This document shows positions 46,182-58,233 of a stretch of 64,000 nucleotides of DNA, piece by piece. Source of the stretch: Paracamarosporium sp. OC-R06-R3 (Eukaryota; Ascomycota; Dothideomycetes; Pleosporales; Didymosphaeriaceae); the NCBI GenBank assembly GCA_019828545.1, contig JACVRA010000061.1:304612-368611 (forward strand), given 5' to 3'. The stretch's first letter is position 1, and each line of letters begins with the position of its first letter. Made by a program: the position numbers and the translations under genes. The notes beneath the pieces are model-generated. The model saw only the letters and a program-made list of their open reading frames with translations. It was not told the origin of the DNA and made no database searches.

Positions 46182-49100
46182 TCTCATTCAGTGTGAAAAT
46201 GCCGGCGTTCATTTTGGAGATAATGCTTTCGTTGAATATACCCGGAGGTCTCGATTATCTGTTCCTTGTCTTCATACGCCTCCGTTCGGTTCCTCATCCC
46301 TATCCAGTTGCATCATTATCAGGTGTATTCCAAATTGGACCGCAGACCGGTGAGCATCCTTGACGCTTGTGTCTATCATCGCTTGGTGTTGGGGCGAATC
46401 TCGCGAATCTCGCCATGAAACATACGCATCCCACGCAACAACCTGGTTATTACCTCCTTAATTCTAATACTCTTTGTTAAATTTTCTTATCTCCTTATTA
46501 CCACTGTCATCTTTACGGCGCCGGGCAGGGGAAAACACGGGCACGGGGAGTTTGTGTTTCATTACAGGTTATACGGTCCCACTCTACGACGCAGCGATAC
46601 ACTCCTTAAGATCTGGGATTTTTTGGTTTACGTAATGTCCCGAGGAATACGCCATTTTACGACGTTTCCTCTTTAATGTCTCTCTTTAGTGATCAATGTA
46701 GTTCTGGCACAGCGCTTGGCGAACGGGCGCGAGGGCAATCTTGTTGTAGGAGTAAGGGCCCTGGGTCGAGTTTTGTACATGATGAGCTTAAGCGGTTTAG
46801 TACATGATGGGAGAGTGATGAATGGAATATCAGGGCGACACTGTCATTTCCGTGGCATGACGCTGCTGAGTTCAGATGCCTTACACACTTGATTCGCCTT
46901 CACTCGTTCCGTGCTTCATTTGGTTCCAACATGGTCAGCGCCTTACCATCGCCCCCATTGTCTTTTGATGGGAGCCCCACCGTTCAGTATTTTTGTGATC
47001 GCCGTCGGCGTGCGCGCGAGCTGTCAACGTTCCCACATAGACACCCTTTGATGAATTGCTGACCGCCCGCACTTCACACCTGTTCATCTCGCAGGCGGTC
47101 GAAACGGCATATGCCGTGCCGCTTCCTGTTTCAACTCTCTGGTTCCCATCCCCCTTAACATGCCAGCACCCTGTTGTCGCTCACCCCACCCTCCCATGCC
47201 AGCATGCCCCGTTCCCCTCACTCAAACCGCGGTCTCCTTCCTTCGTTCCTGACGCCATGCCCTCTTCAACGAACGCCCGTTCGGACTCAACATCCCTGAG
47301 CCGAACGAACCCCTTCACACAAGCACCCAAGACCAGACAAGACCAAGCGCAGGCGGAAGGCGGAACCGAGCTCGCCAGCGCAACCTCAAACAAGCATCAC
47401 GCCACAGGGCCACTGGACCTCAAACGGCGCACGTCCGACCGATGGCGCCCGAAGCGAGCACCGCTCGATCGCTCTCCACAGAGTTCCACATCCGCCTTCA
47501 CGCATGACATCGACAAGCTGCTTGGACACTCGAGGCGGTGTGGTGTCCCCGGTCCAGGGGGATTAGTCAACGGAGCACGCTAGCATGCGCCGTTGCAAAT
47601 CATGAGTCTCATGTAGAGCATCAGCAATTATACGCGAGATACGGATACGATGACGGGTCGCGCAGAACGATGACATCGCATCGTCATGAGTGACGAAGAG
47701 TTTGCAAATGGGTGAATGGATGAATAGACTCGAAGCACCCTTCACCCCAGACAAACAACTACGCATAACTCCAGGACACCTAGTTCCACCACGACAATCT
47801 CAATCACAACCACCGCTCGCCATGCGACCGACCAGCAGTCCTCCGAGTCGCAACCACGCCGCACGCCAACCAACCTCGGCGCCGGTCTATCTCGCCCTCC
47901 CTCTTTCCCGCTCCACCACCTAACCCAACTCTGGTCCGCCCGCCCACCACGCTACGCTCCACACTCTCGCCTTGGTTCGCGCCTCGCGGTACCCTAGCCG
48001 TAACCGAGCCGCTTCCACACGCGCATGCTCGGCACGCGATCGCGTGCGTGGGCGTGGGCGTGGACGTGCGCATCTAGCTAGTTAGATAGCGTCCCGGTGT
48101 TTTCCCATCGCAGCGTTTGGGCTACCCGCGAGCGCGAGGCTGGCTGGCTGAAGTACGGCGGCCAACAGACAGATACACAACGAATTATCTAAATGCCGCG
48201 AGTGTTGGATCAAGAAGAGTGGAACTCGGACTGCGGTACCATGCGGTATTTTTCCGCGCGGTTTCGGCCCGGAAGGGCTTGATTTGATTTGATTTGATTC
48301 GGTCTGTTTGTTTGGCTGTTTGTTGGTTGTTCGTTGGCGGGCGTTGAGCATGAGGCGTGGCTCGCTGTGCCGTGGGACGCTGCTGCTGCTTTCTCTTCTG
48401 CGCTAGAACAAGGTTGGATAGGGGGAGCTGTTCGCGGTGAAGGTGTGTTTTGGCTAGGGGTGTGGCGGTGCGGGCGGAGGATGCTCCGTTATGAGGCTCG
48501 AGGGGAGAGGCGAGTCAAGAAGGTTCGGTGGCTTTTTGGCGTGGGCATGGGCGTTGTACGGGATGGGAGGCGGTAGTTGGTTGGTTGGTTGGGTTGCGGG
48601 TGGCTGTGCGGGTGTGTGCTTGTGTTGGTTAGAGTGGCCGAGGGTTTTCGGTGTGAAGTCATTGATGATGGGATTTGAGTTGGATTTGGATTTGGATTTG
48701 GATTTAGGTTCAGATTCGAGGTGGGTTTTTTACGCCTCTGGGCTTGACGTGAAGGAGCTCGTTTTATTGACTATTCAGACACAGCACTGAGTCCACCCAG
48801 GCTGCATAGTCCATATAAACGAGCTCTTTCATACTCTATGCGAGACTGAGAAATAGGCGATTGCGTAGTATTTTCCGCGCTCGATCATGAGGGACTTGTC
48901 CGTTTGTTTGAATATATCATGTGTCGCACGAGTCTGTAAATTCTATGTCCTTTCCGCATGGCGGCGCGACGTGAGCGGCTTTTAGCCTTCACGTGCTGAC
49001 CTGAGCATGCTTCTCCGGTAGGTATATATATTGCGGTTGTACTACGTAGGATTCTTCTTCCTTACAGCTCTCTGCCTTGAAATGTTAAAAACCCCTGTCG

Positions 49101-50473
49101 ATCAACTTTATGTGAGCAGGGCATTAAAAATCCTCATTCTTCAACGATGTCGGGGTTTGTTGGACAACTGGTTGGGTTAAAAGTCACTTGAGAATGTGCA
49201 GGCTGGTTTTAAAACATCGTGAGCTACTGCTTCATGTATCTGGAGGGTTGATTTTCACTAAATTCGGCATACGCCTTGGTACAAAAAAGGATACAAAAGA
49301 GGCGATTTCCCTAGGAATCCTCCTTCATGTATATGATCTTGTGTGAGGTGACAGTAAAAGATTCAGGTAGGCTTGTCATGTTGACTAGTGGGCTACAGGA
49401 GCAATTTTCGTGACGTTATTTGGCGGATGTATAATTTCAGGGGTATGTGAAAAGGCGTGTGAACTCTCATGAGGACTGGAAAGGGATTTGTCTCGTAGTG
49501 TCTCTAGCTTTCTTATTCTGATTTGAAATTTGGCAATCGGTATGTCAAAGTAGAAAACCTTATGAACTAGCTTTAATTAGATTAAGATGAAGTGACTGAG
49601 CGATTCTCATTCCACACGCACTGTTTATGGATCTTACTCAGAACTAAGCTTGCTTACCTGGCTAGACACGGTCATCTTCGTAGGAAATGTGACGCCTTCA
49701 ATGCAAGCACGAAACACATACATGGAGTAGAAATTATTCTTAGTCAGTTTCAACTTTTACACCATGCTAAGCTGCTCTTTAATTCAACCATATAATTCCC
49801 GAACCTCCTCACATGTTTGACAGGAGGGTACTATTTTAGTGCTACCGCAGATGTTCTAGATCTAGCTACAGTTAATGTCGGAGTGAGATTTGAAGGACTC
49901 GAAATCTGAGGATAGTGTGAGGGGAAAGAAGACAAGGCTGTGGACTAGCAGTTTGAATACTCATACTCGAGCTCCAAGCACGTGGAGTGCCATGTGTTCC
50001 TTTGGCCGACGTCTACATGTGTTACTTTTGATACTTCAAATGGAAATGCCACTTGTAGTTTCTCTACGACAGTCAGATGCAGAATATCATAAAGGACACT
50101 CAAGTCACTATGGGAAAGACTAGATGGTCACATCTGATTCATTGTGATATTTAGATGACCGAGAGGTTCATCCTGAATCTTCATGGTCTATCTACCCATG
50201 AGCTTCACCGCGGGGTATAGCCCCTTTTTCAGATACAAAACCCCGAATCTTAACGTGATTCGATTCCCGATATCTGTGATAACAAGAGTGCCCAACAAAG
50301 TATGCCCTCAACCCAATGAGGAGTTAGATCAGATCGCCGAAGAAGCATGAGGGGAAGGCGCGTATTGCCCTCAGATTGAATGTCCCATGCTCAACGATCG
50401 AATCCCCCTTACACACGTTAACCCTGTTTGACTCGCACGCTTGACGTTGAACTTACCCTGAGCACGAAAGCAT
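46182..50473. other. Gene-poor region, 4.3 kb
   Basis: No gene is supported. The best open frame is 47056-47583 plus, whose product from MPSSTNARSDSTSL (47257) is a low-complexity Ser/Pro/Arg-rich peptide with no recognised domain. From about 48800 to 50400 the DNA is AT richer with no open frame over 80 codons, so it may hold decayed sequence. Short simple repeats occur at 48281-48299 (gattt x4) and 48681-48704 (tggatt x4). Confidence 0.5.
48681..48704. repeat. Microsatellite (TGGATT)4
   Basis: Four perfect tggatt units. Confidence 0.9.
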
Positions 50474-50731
50474 CTACCACTTGCAGTCGCCTCGAAGATC
50501 GTGGTCGTAGACGTAACAGCAGTTGTGGAAGCTCGACAACTTCTCCGACATGGAGCTCGCCCTGCAGTCGTAGTTGTCACTGTCACGGAACACGGCACCT
50601 ATCTTGTGGCAGCAGTCCTTGGTTGCGTAGTAATTGTAGGTGTGGGGTGTAGACCATGTCTTGCAGCGGCAAGCGAGGGTGGAGGATCCAAAGAGGGTGA
50701 GGGTGGTGATGAGAAGGATAATCGCCTTCAT
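50474..50731 (-). CDS. Small secreted cysteine-rich protein
   Basis: Intronless, 85 residues. MKAIILLITTLTLFGSSTLA is a strong signal peptide with likely cleavage after Ala20. The mature 65 residues contain eight cysteines (positions 21, 23, 40, 41, 56, 71, 72, 83), pattern C-x-C...CC...C...CC...C, enough for four disulphides, and are Tyr/Asp/His rich. I do not recognise the family. Size, secretion and cysteine content are those of fungal effector-like or antimicrobial peptides, which is inference. The reading frame stays open upstream to 50884, but that part comes from a gttgaa microsatellite, so the internal ATG at 50731 is preferred. It stands alone in a gene-poor stretch. Confidence 0.7.
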   Translation of the reverse strand: MKAIILLITTLTLFGSSTLACRCKTWSTPHTYNYYATKDCCHKIGAVFRDSDNYDCRASSMSEKLSSFHNCCYVYDHDLRGDCKW

Positions 50732-52832
50732 GTTGATGTTGTTGTAGAGTAGAGAAGGTGTGGTAGGCTGAGGAGTAGGTTGAAGTTGAAGTTGAAGTTG
50801 AAGTTGAAAGCGAGGATAGAGTATAGAGAGTGTGGGGGAAGGGGATAAGGAGTACCGGTTTACGGGGTTTACTTGGCTTCTCAAGGGACCTGAAAGCTGC
50901 CTTTACCTTGGCCGGGGCCCCAGCTTGAATTGCTAACCCGTGGCACACCGCGTTTGCTGGCTAAGGCTTCTACCTTCACCCGCAATATGTTACGTCACTG
51001 GCGACCTCCAGCCTCCGCCTCTCTCTAATGACACTGGTTGACAGCTTTCGTAGAGGCTGGTCTTGGTAGCTCTTGTTTGTAACTATTCAATGCAATTGTG
51101 GTGTGCCCTCACTTGCTGTTAGCTACACTGCGGTTCATTTCACAAGATAGATATATCTTAGAGGTATCGATATGTGTTTAGACAATGAATAATATGAGGA
51201 AAGTAGGTAATGTGACTAGCTCGTATACATTCTAGATCGTGTAGGATATATGTAGGAACATAACTGTCAGGGGCATAATACCCGAATATGCCTTGCAGTG
51301 ACAGTGAACGGCTCTTGCAGCGCTATGTATACAACCGATGAGATAACAGCAGTGTTTATCCGAGCACAGCAAAGGAGCCGAAGACATGTTGAAAGCTGTA
51401 AAAGCCACGCAACAATGATGTATTTCCAGCTAATCGACAAAGGCGCCATACACTAAGTGGGATACTGTTTGCCTTTCCCCATCCATTCTTCGATGGCAAG
51501 GATCCACATAAAGCCAGGATACCCTTGTGATCCCCCGAATAACCTTTTTTTCCGGTATCGAGCATTCACTCACTATATGAATCCAGTCGCGATATGGTAT
51601 CTGAGGGCAATATGACTTATACTTGCATGGCATCCCAGGGGATCCTTACACGTTATCTTTTACAACTTGACTAGCCCCTCGGGCCACCCTTTGTCGCCCT
51701 CATGGTTCCTGAGTGCATGGGCAAAACACTCCCCTTTATTGTCAAACCTTTTGGCTATTAAAACCCCTCATAGTGATACATATACAATATATATTTACAA
51801 CTTGAAGCACTTCTATAAGTCGTAGTTCAAATCTCTGCCAAAGGATTTCCCACCCCCCTCTCGATCAGACACCCACGGCTGTCTGAGCGATTAATTGATT
51901 AAATAACGTCGCCAGTACGGAAACAGCGTTATGAGAGTCGGTGGCATTGTCAACAACGCTCCCCACGCTTGGTTGACGTTTCCGACTTTTTAAAGTTGAC
52001 TAATGAACTGCTTGTATGATTGCGGCCCTCTTGGACCCGCCAACTCTACGGGGGTACAGGTAAATACGTGATGTAAATCGACAAGGCAGACTTATTGGTA
52101 GCTCAGTATTCAACTTTTGGAATTGTTTAATTTTTTTGGGGGGGATTTTTCGCACAGTATTGCATTATCACGCAACTTGGTCAGGGGAGGCATGCATTAT
52201 TGCATAAAAGTTTCTGAAAAGCGCAGTCAATCTGGTCACTTTCCAACTTGAGCATCCTAGACGCAGTGTCTTACAAGGAAGCGGACGGTTCCGTTGGCCA
52301 GCGATAAGACGATGTCAAATTGGGCGTGCTGCACTTGATCCGCTGCTCCTCACAATCGGCGTGAATCGGCTTTTGGCGCTGCATGCCCCACAACAAGACC
52401 AATCGCACCGACCTGCTATGCTCCTGCAGCGTGCCCGAGAACCAAAGTCTTGGAAATGATTCCACATGATCATTCGGTGCGGGGAAACATGGTTCTTTGA
52501 TTAGGAATACTTTGTTTGGATGGCATGCCATGTTGTTTTGCACGATCGCCGGTGTTTGGAGAGCAATTAAATGGCTCTGGTTGACAAATAGAGCAGAACG
52601 ATATTAGGAATACTTCAATGGAAAGGTTTTCTGTTATCAACATATGGCCTCGGCATAGTACACACATTCATGGTCTCGGGTCGGGTACCAACATGATCCG
52701 ATGCTGGTGAATTTCATCGTCGCGGCCTGAAGCATCCCCAATCTTACGCTCAGATGCCGAGGTACGCAGCAGCATTAAGCACTTGAAAAATCATCTTAAA
52801 CCGTTCGCTCGGAGATGCCGCTGAGACGGAAA
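50732..52832. other. Gene-poor region
   Basis: 2.1 kb. Begins with the 5' flank of the secreted-protein gene and continues through AT-rich DNA with homopolymer tracts (for example about 52130-52150, t-run then g-run). Several short minus-strand open frames (52271-52667) have no recognisable product. Confidence 0.5.
50779..50808. repeat. Microsatellite (GTTGAA)5
   Basis: Five perfect gttgaa units lying in the 5' flank of the secreted cysteine-rich protein gene; on that gene's strand they read ttcaac. Confidence 0.95.
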
Positions 52833-53387
52833 CTAGACGTTTAAATGCAAGCGTCCGTCGCTAGTCAAATCGTTGCCTAGGGTACGCTTTTCTGACTCGG
52901 AGGCCGGAGCACGGATCGGACCGTGTATTCTTTGTGCTTCCGTGAAGGCTTCCAGAAGTCCGGAAGGATGCATCGCCGTTGCATTCATTATTTGACCAGC
53001 TGTCTGCAGCATATGTTGAGTGTCATCTTCTGGGAAAATGCAACATCGTAGGATATACATGTAAACTCCGAGAGCTATAGCGGAGGAGGATGACGCTTTG
53101 TAATGTGTCTTGCAGACCTTTTGCAGATGCTGACTCCATCCAGAAGTATCTTTCACCACAATGGTGTGGGTGCCGAGTTGTTGTCGTCCGACCCTCCGCA
53201 GGGCGCGCGGCCAGAGGGGCTACCTACTTATCGCTCCTGACTCCTTCTCTCTTATCCCCGGTCTAGATTTTGGGCTCTCATGACTAGATCTGCCTCGGCA
53301 CATACCATACACGGCTAGTGTGATGCAGAAAAGGCTTGAGCTGTCGCCTAGGATCGCCGCTACGTCAACAATCAGGACGGCAGGCAT
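52833..53387 (-). CDS. Tentative two-exon hypothetical protein
   Basis: An open frame at 53219-52833 reads like real protein (PLWPRALRRVGRQQ, HYKASSSSAIALGVYMYILR, AGQIMNATAMHPSGLLEAF). A plausible 93-nt intron (53220-53312, gtgtat donor, gtag acceptor) joins it in frame to MPAVLIVDVAAILGDSSS starting at 53387, giving 153 residues with a hydrophobic N-terminus. I recognise no family. It could be a fragment of a larger, decayed gene: nothing convincing extends it upstream. Confidence 0.35.
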
Positions 53388-53707
53388 GCCGAGGCGGCCC
53401 ACTTTCCCATCGTGGAAAGGATCTGATTGGTGGGAGGGGACTCCCTCTAGAGACTCGGCCGAGGTGAATTTGATGGTGTCATTGTGTTGAGGGAAACGCG
53501 CAAGGTGGAACAGGGCCCAAGGGGGCGAAGAGGTTTTGATAATGGTGGATCCTCGCGTCGGTTCTCGAAGTTTGGTCCGTAAACCGACTTTTAATAGAAC
53601 CCATAGTCTCCTCGGAGTCCCGTTTTATCTGGCTCGTTTCCATCCCTCCCTTGTTTATCGTGGTGCATTTTTTAATCCCGAGCAAGCGACTTTTTTTCCA
53701 CAGCAAC
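53388..53707. other. Promoter region of the MFS transporter
   Basis: 320 bp between the tentative minus-strand gene and the MFS start. A T-run (about 53691-53698) lies just before the ATG. No other feature seen. Confidence 0.4.
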
Positions 53708-55738
53708 ATGGCAGGAGAGAAGGGCAACGTCGACCCTGAGTCTGGACGACAAGGCATCCCGCACTTGAAACTCATCCTAGAACAAGGCGTCGTTACCGAT
53801 GAGATCGTGAACTGGACGTATGAGGGCGAGGGCACAGAGGAGGACCCGTACGTTGTCGAATGGATAGAGAATGATCCCCGGAATCCGATGTTGTGGGGTC
53901 GAACGAAGAAGTGGGTCGGGTGCATCTGTATGGCATTTGCAACGTTGACGGTGTCATTTTGTTCGTCGGCGTTCAGTGGAGGTGAGTCTATACACTTTGA
54001 GAGGGAGGACGAATGTAGACTAACGGTCGATAGGTATTCGACAGATCCTTATGGAGTTCGACGTTTCTCAAGAAGTTGTTACCCTCGGTATCTCTCTCTT
54101 CGTCCTCGGTTTCGCTCTCGGCCCACTTCTATGGGCGCCCTTCAGTGAACTATACGGTCGTCAAATTGTCTTTTTCGGAACTTTTCTGGCCTTCGCCGCT
54201 TTTAATGCGGGCGCCGCCGGATCGCAGAACATCTGGACGCTCCTTATCCTCCGGTTTTTTGGTGGTGCCTTTGGATCTTCGCCTCTTACCAATGCAGGAG
54301 GTGTTGTTGCGGACCTGTTCGCGGCAAAGGAGCGTGGTCTAGCGATGTCCATCTTCTCTGTCGCGCCATTCATGGGACCTGTTCTTGGTCCGATCGTTGG
54401 TGGATTCCTAGGAATGACCGAGGGCTGGAGATGGGTTGAGGGACTCATGGCCATCTTTTCCGGAATCGTTTTCCTTATCGCCATATTTTGCGTGCCTGAA
54501 ACGTATCCTCCAGTTCTGCTCCGGAAGCGTGCGCAGACCTTGTCCAAGATGACTGGGAAGGTGTACATGTCAAGAGGCGATATTGACCAGGGCAAGACGT
54601 CGCTGGGAGAGGCATTCTCGACTGGACTGAAGCGTCCCTGGATCCTGCTGTTCCGCGAACCTATCGTTTTCCTCCTGTCGCTGTACATGGCTATCATCTA
54701 CGGAACATTGTACATGCTCTTCGGCGCTTACCCCATCGTCTACCGTCTTGGACGTGGATGGAACGAAGGTATTAGCGGTCTTCCTTTCGTAGGTGTAGCT
54801 ATTGGTATGCTTGGAGCTGTTACCTATACGATTGTGTATGACAACAAGCGCTACCTCAAGTGCGTCAAGAACTCTGCGAACGGATTCGCAACTCCGGAGG
54901 ACCGATTGCCCACTGCCATTGTCGGAGGAATCGCCTTGCCTATTGGACTCTTCTGGTTCGCCTGGACTAACTCCCCTTCTCTGCCTTGGGCGGCTTCCGT
55001 TGCGGCTGGAATTCCTTTTGGTTTTGGAATGGTACTCATCTTCTTGAGCATCATGAATTACCTGATCGATGCCTACACAATCTTTGCTGCCTCTGTGCTA
55101 GCGGGTAACGGCATCATCCGTTCCGTCTTTGGTGCCGCATTTCCCCTGGTAAGCAAAAATGCTTGATGTTTGAAAGCAACCCGGACGCTAACTAAGTTTA
55201 GTTCACATCTCAAATGTATAGCCGCTTGGGCATCCATTGGGCATCCTCCATTCCTGCTTTCCTCGCAGTAGCGTGCCTCCCCTTCCCCTTCCTCTTCTAC
55301 AAGTACGGTGCCTCTATCCGCAAGAAGTGCAAGTACGCTGCGCAATCCGAAGCCTTCATGGAGAAGCTTCGTGGCCAAATTGCCCGACGACAGGCCCATC
55401 CTGAAGACTCTGACAGCTCACGGACCGCTTCTGTGCAAGCCGCACAGAATGCTGAACAAGAGGCTGTTGACTACTCGTATGAAGACGAGAAGCCTCCGCA
55501 GTTCGAGGAGATGCGGACAGCCAAGGAGACCACTGAAGGCGCGGCGTTGGAGAAGGTCAACACAGGCAGAAGTACCAAGTCGAAGAGGAGTGTACGGACA
55601 GTGAAGGATATGGAGTATTACGACAACCCATACGAAATTGATCGTGTCCATACAAAGGAAAGCTTCAAGCGGCCAAGAGGCGAGAGTTTGACCAACAAGA
55701 TATTGCCTGTTCTCAGCAAGACGAAGAGTCGGCAGTAG
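53708..55738 (+). CDS. MFS multidrug-type transporter (DHA1-like)
   Basis: Three exons: 53708-53981, 54034-55148, 55202-55738; 641 residues. After a cytosolic N-terminus with the usual [20 protein letters not shown] block there are about 12 membrane segments. Motifs include [11 protein letters not shown] (loop 2-3), [20 protein letters not shown] and [16 protein letters not shown] (motif C of drug antiporters). The C-terminal tail after TM12 is long, about 150 residues, acidic then basic, ending KSRQ. The DHA1 family exports drugs, polyamines or toxins by proton antiport; the cargo here is unknown. Confidence 0.9.
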
Positions 55739-56436
55739 GGATGGGGTTCCCAGAGCGATTGACTGTTAGCGTTCGAGCATTTCCGGGAAAACAAAATGGG
55801 ATAGAGGAGACTATATGATACCACTCGTGTACTAGATACTACAATAATTTCTATTTGCTATTAGCTTGAGGTTCTCTAGAGTGTGCTAATTCAGCGACAG
55901 CTGATACCATGGTTTTTATTGAATCCTTGTGTTGACCCAAGTTACGTTGAGCTGATATAAGTGAACGACTTGACACCGCTTCGACCCTGCAATGCAGATA
56001 GCGATTTCCATGCGATATAGTAGAGAAGGTGTTGGAGAAAGGGTACGGAGTGAACAGACAAGGAATACCACGCGACGTCCACAAGATCGCAAAAGCTGTA
56101 GCTGACGACAGCAGCGCGCTTGTCCCGTGTTACTCGTTGACCTGGACCAGTCGCCGTTAAGATAGACATGCGACGAAGGAGTGGAGGAGTGCTGATGCTC
56201 CCCCTCATGGTGGTGCTAGCTGTTTTGCGCTTAGTGGCCCGGGCCCTGCATCGAGGGGACCTGGACCTGGATCTGAATGCAAGGCACCCCGTGTCGCATG
56301 GGTCAACTGCGGATTAATTATCGATATGTCCAACCCTATCTGTTGCGCCTCCTCCTGCCCAATGCCACGTCTCCGCGTAGATGCGATAGGGACGTCATTG
56401 AACCCTTCACCACGTCCTCATTCCTGAGCCATCACT
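55739..56436. other. Intergenic region
   Basis: 698 bp between MFS and GH47 genes, both plus strand. Short open frames only; no feature recognised. Confidence 0.5.
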
Positions 56437-58233
56437 ATGGCGCGTTTCCGAACGCGACACGTAGCCGCCTGCGCCTTTCTTATCGTGTTCTTTTGGTACA
56501 TGCTCCCCGAGGAAGAGCTCGCGATATACCACCATGGACAGCGTGCCGGTGCACCAAATGCAGGAACCGCGGCGTTGGCGCGATATATGAATGATGTTAA
56601 GCACATCCCGCACATCGAAGCCAGCCAAAGCACGTTCAGTTGGAACACAGTCCAATTCAAGTATCCACCCGACCTCACGCCGAAGCTTCCTCCTCCCGTG
56701 ACGAAACGTCCTCGCATACAGCATCATTTTCGACCGGATTCGCAGAGCGTCGCTGCCGAACAAGAAAGGAGACGGCTGGAGGTGCTGCGCGTGTTCAAGA
56801 AGGCATGGATGAGTTATAAAAGCAAGGCCTGGATGAAGGATGCGTTAAAGCCACTGAGTGGTGACTATGTGGATCAATTTAGTGGGTGGGCCGCGACGCT
56901 CGTGGACAGTCTGGACACGCTATGGATGATGGGCTTGCGAGACGACTTTTACGATGCTGTGGAGGCAGTCGCGACAATCGATTTTGGACGGAGCACTTCT
57001 GGTCGCGTGAACACATTCGAGACAAATATACGATACCTGGGAGGGCTGATTGCGGCTTACGACCTGAGCGGACATGAAGCGCTAAAGGCTAAAGCGATTG
57101 AAGTTGGAGACTTGTTGTACGCGGGGTTCAATACGAAGAACCGTATGCCGGTGGACTTCATCAGCTTTGAAGACGCAAAGGAAGGGAGTGGGCTAGCTGT
57201 GGAAGACTCCGTAGTCAGCGCATCGCCAGGGACCATTACGTTGGAGTTTAGCAGACTGAGCCAGATTACAGGCGACAACAAGTACTACGCCGCGGTATCG
57301 CACGTTATGGACATGTTCTACGAGCAACAAAACAAAACAAAACTCCCTGGAATGTGGCCAATGATGGTTTCCATGGCCCGCGAAGACGCTATCTCGGGTT
57401 ATCAATTCACTATTGGCGGCAACGCAGACTCTATGTATGAGTACCTACCTAAAGCGCACGCCCTCCTCGGCTCCACAGACCCAAGCTCAAGAAAATACGA
57501 GATCATGGCCCGCACCTTCATGGACACAGCAATGGACCACCTCTTCTTCCGGCCCATGACCCCAAACCAGGACGACATCCTCATCTCAGGTAACTGCGAC
57601 GTGCTCGAAAACGGCCCAAGCCTCGATCCCGAAAGCGAACATCTTTCCTGCTTCATCGGAGGACTCTACGCCCTTGGTGGCCGCCTCTTCTCCAACGACA
57701 CCTACCTCGACGCAGGCGCAAAGCTAGCACGTGGGTGCATATACGCCTACAAGTCCTTTCCAACTGGTATTATGCCGGAGCGCTACAACATGGTGAAATG
57801 TCCTGGTCCCGATCCCAAGAAAGCCTGCAAATGGGATGAGGAACTGTACGCCGCCGAGTGCGATAAACGAGCGCAGTACCGCGAAACGCTACCGAAAGGC
57901 TTCACGACGGCGAAGGACCCGCGTTATATCCTCCGACCTGAGGCGATCGAAAGCGTGTTTATCCTCTGGCGGATTACTGGGGAGGAAGAATTTAGAGAGG
58001 CAGCTTGGGATATGTTCCAGGCTGTTGCTAACGCAACGGACACAGAGTATGCCAATGCGGCAATTGAGGATGTGAACACGATCGGGTCGAAACAAACAGA
58101 CTACATGGAGAGCTTTTGGATGGCGGAGACGCTCAAGTATTTCTATTTGGTGTTTGCGAACACGGACCTTATTAATTTGGACGATTTCGTACTCAACACT
58201 GAGGCTCACGGTTTTAGACTGTCAAAGGTTTAG
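56437..58233 (+). CDS. GH47 alpha-1,2-mannosidase, type II membrane
   Basis: Intronless, 598 residues. A short cytosolic start MARFRTRH precedes a signal anchor (VAACAFLIVFFWYML), so a type II ER or Golgi protein. The catalytic (alpha/alpha)7 domain begins near residue 105. Landmarks are AWMSYKSKAWMKDALKPLSG, ATLVDSLDTLWMMGL, GRVNTFETNIRYLGGLI, LRPEAIESVFILWRITG and the calcium-binding C-terminal LNTEAHGFRL. It trims alpha-1,2-linked mannose from N-glycans of secreted and wall proteins. The family member (ER versus Golgi type) is not settled. Confidence 0.93.
   Translation: MARFRTRHVAACAFLIVFFWYMLPEEELAIYHHGQRAGAPNAGTAALARYMNDVKHIPHIEASQSTFSWNTVQFKYPPDLTPKLPPPVTKRPRIQHHFRPDSQSVAAEQERRRLEVLRVFKKAWMSYKSKAWMKDALKPLSGDYVDQFSGWAATLVDSLDTLWMMGLRDDFYDAVEAVATIDFGRSTSGRVNTFETNIRYLGGLIAAYDLSGHEALKAKAIEVGDLLYAGFNTKNRMPVDFISFEDAKEGSGLAVEDSVVSASPGTITLEFSRLSQITGDNKYYAAVSHVMDMFYEQQNKTKLPGMWPMMVSMAREDAISGYQFTIGGNADSMYEYLPKAHALLGSTDPSSRKYEIMARTFMDTAMDHLFFRPMTPNQDDILISGNCDVLENGPSLDPESEHLSCFIGGLYALGGRLFSNDTYLDAGAKLARGCIYAYKSFPTGIMPERYNMVKCPGPDPKKACKWDEELYAAECDKRAQYRETLPKGFTTAKDPRYILRPEAIESVFILWRITGEEEFREAAWDMFQAVANATDTEYANAAIEDVNTIGSKQTDYMESFWMAETLKYFYLVFANTDLINLDDFVLNTEAHGFRLSKV

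Noticed and set aside
47056..47583. 175-codon open frame
   Set aside because: Ser/Pro/Thr-rich composition follows local CT-rich DNA; no domain, no intron signals. Left as a remark only.
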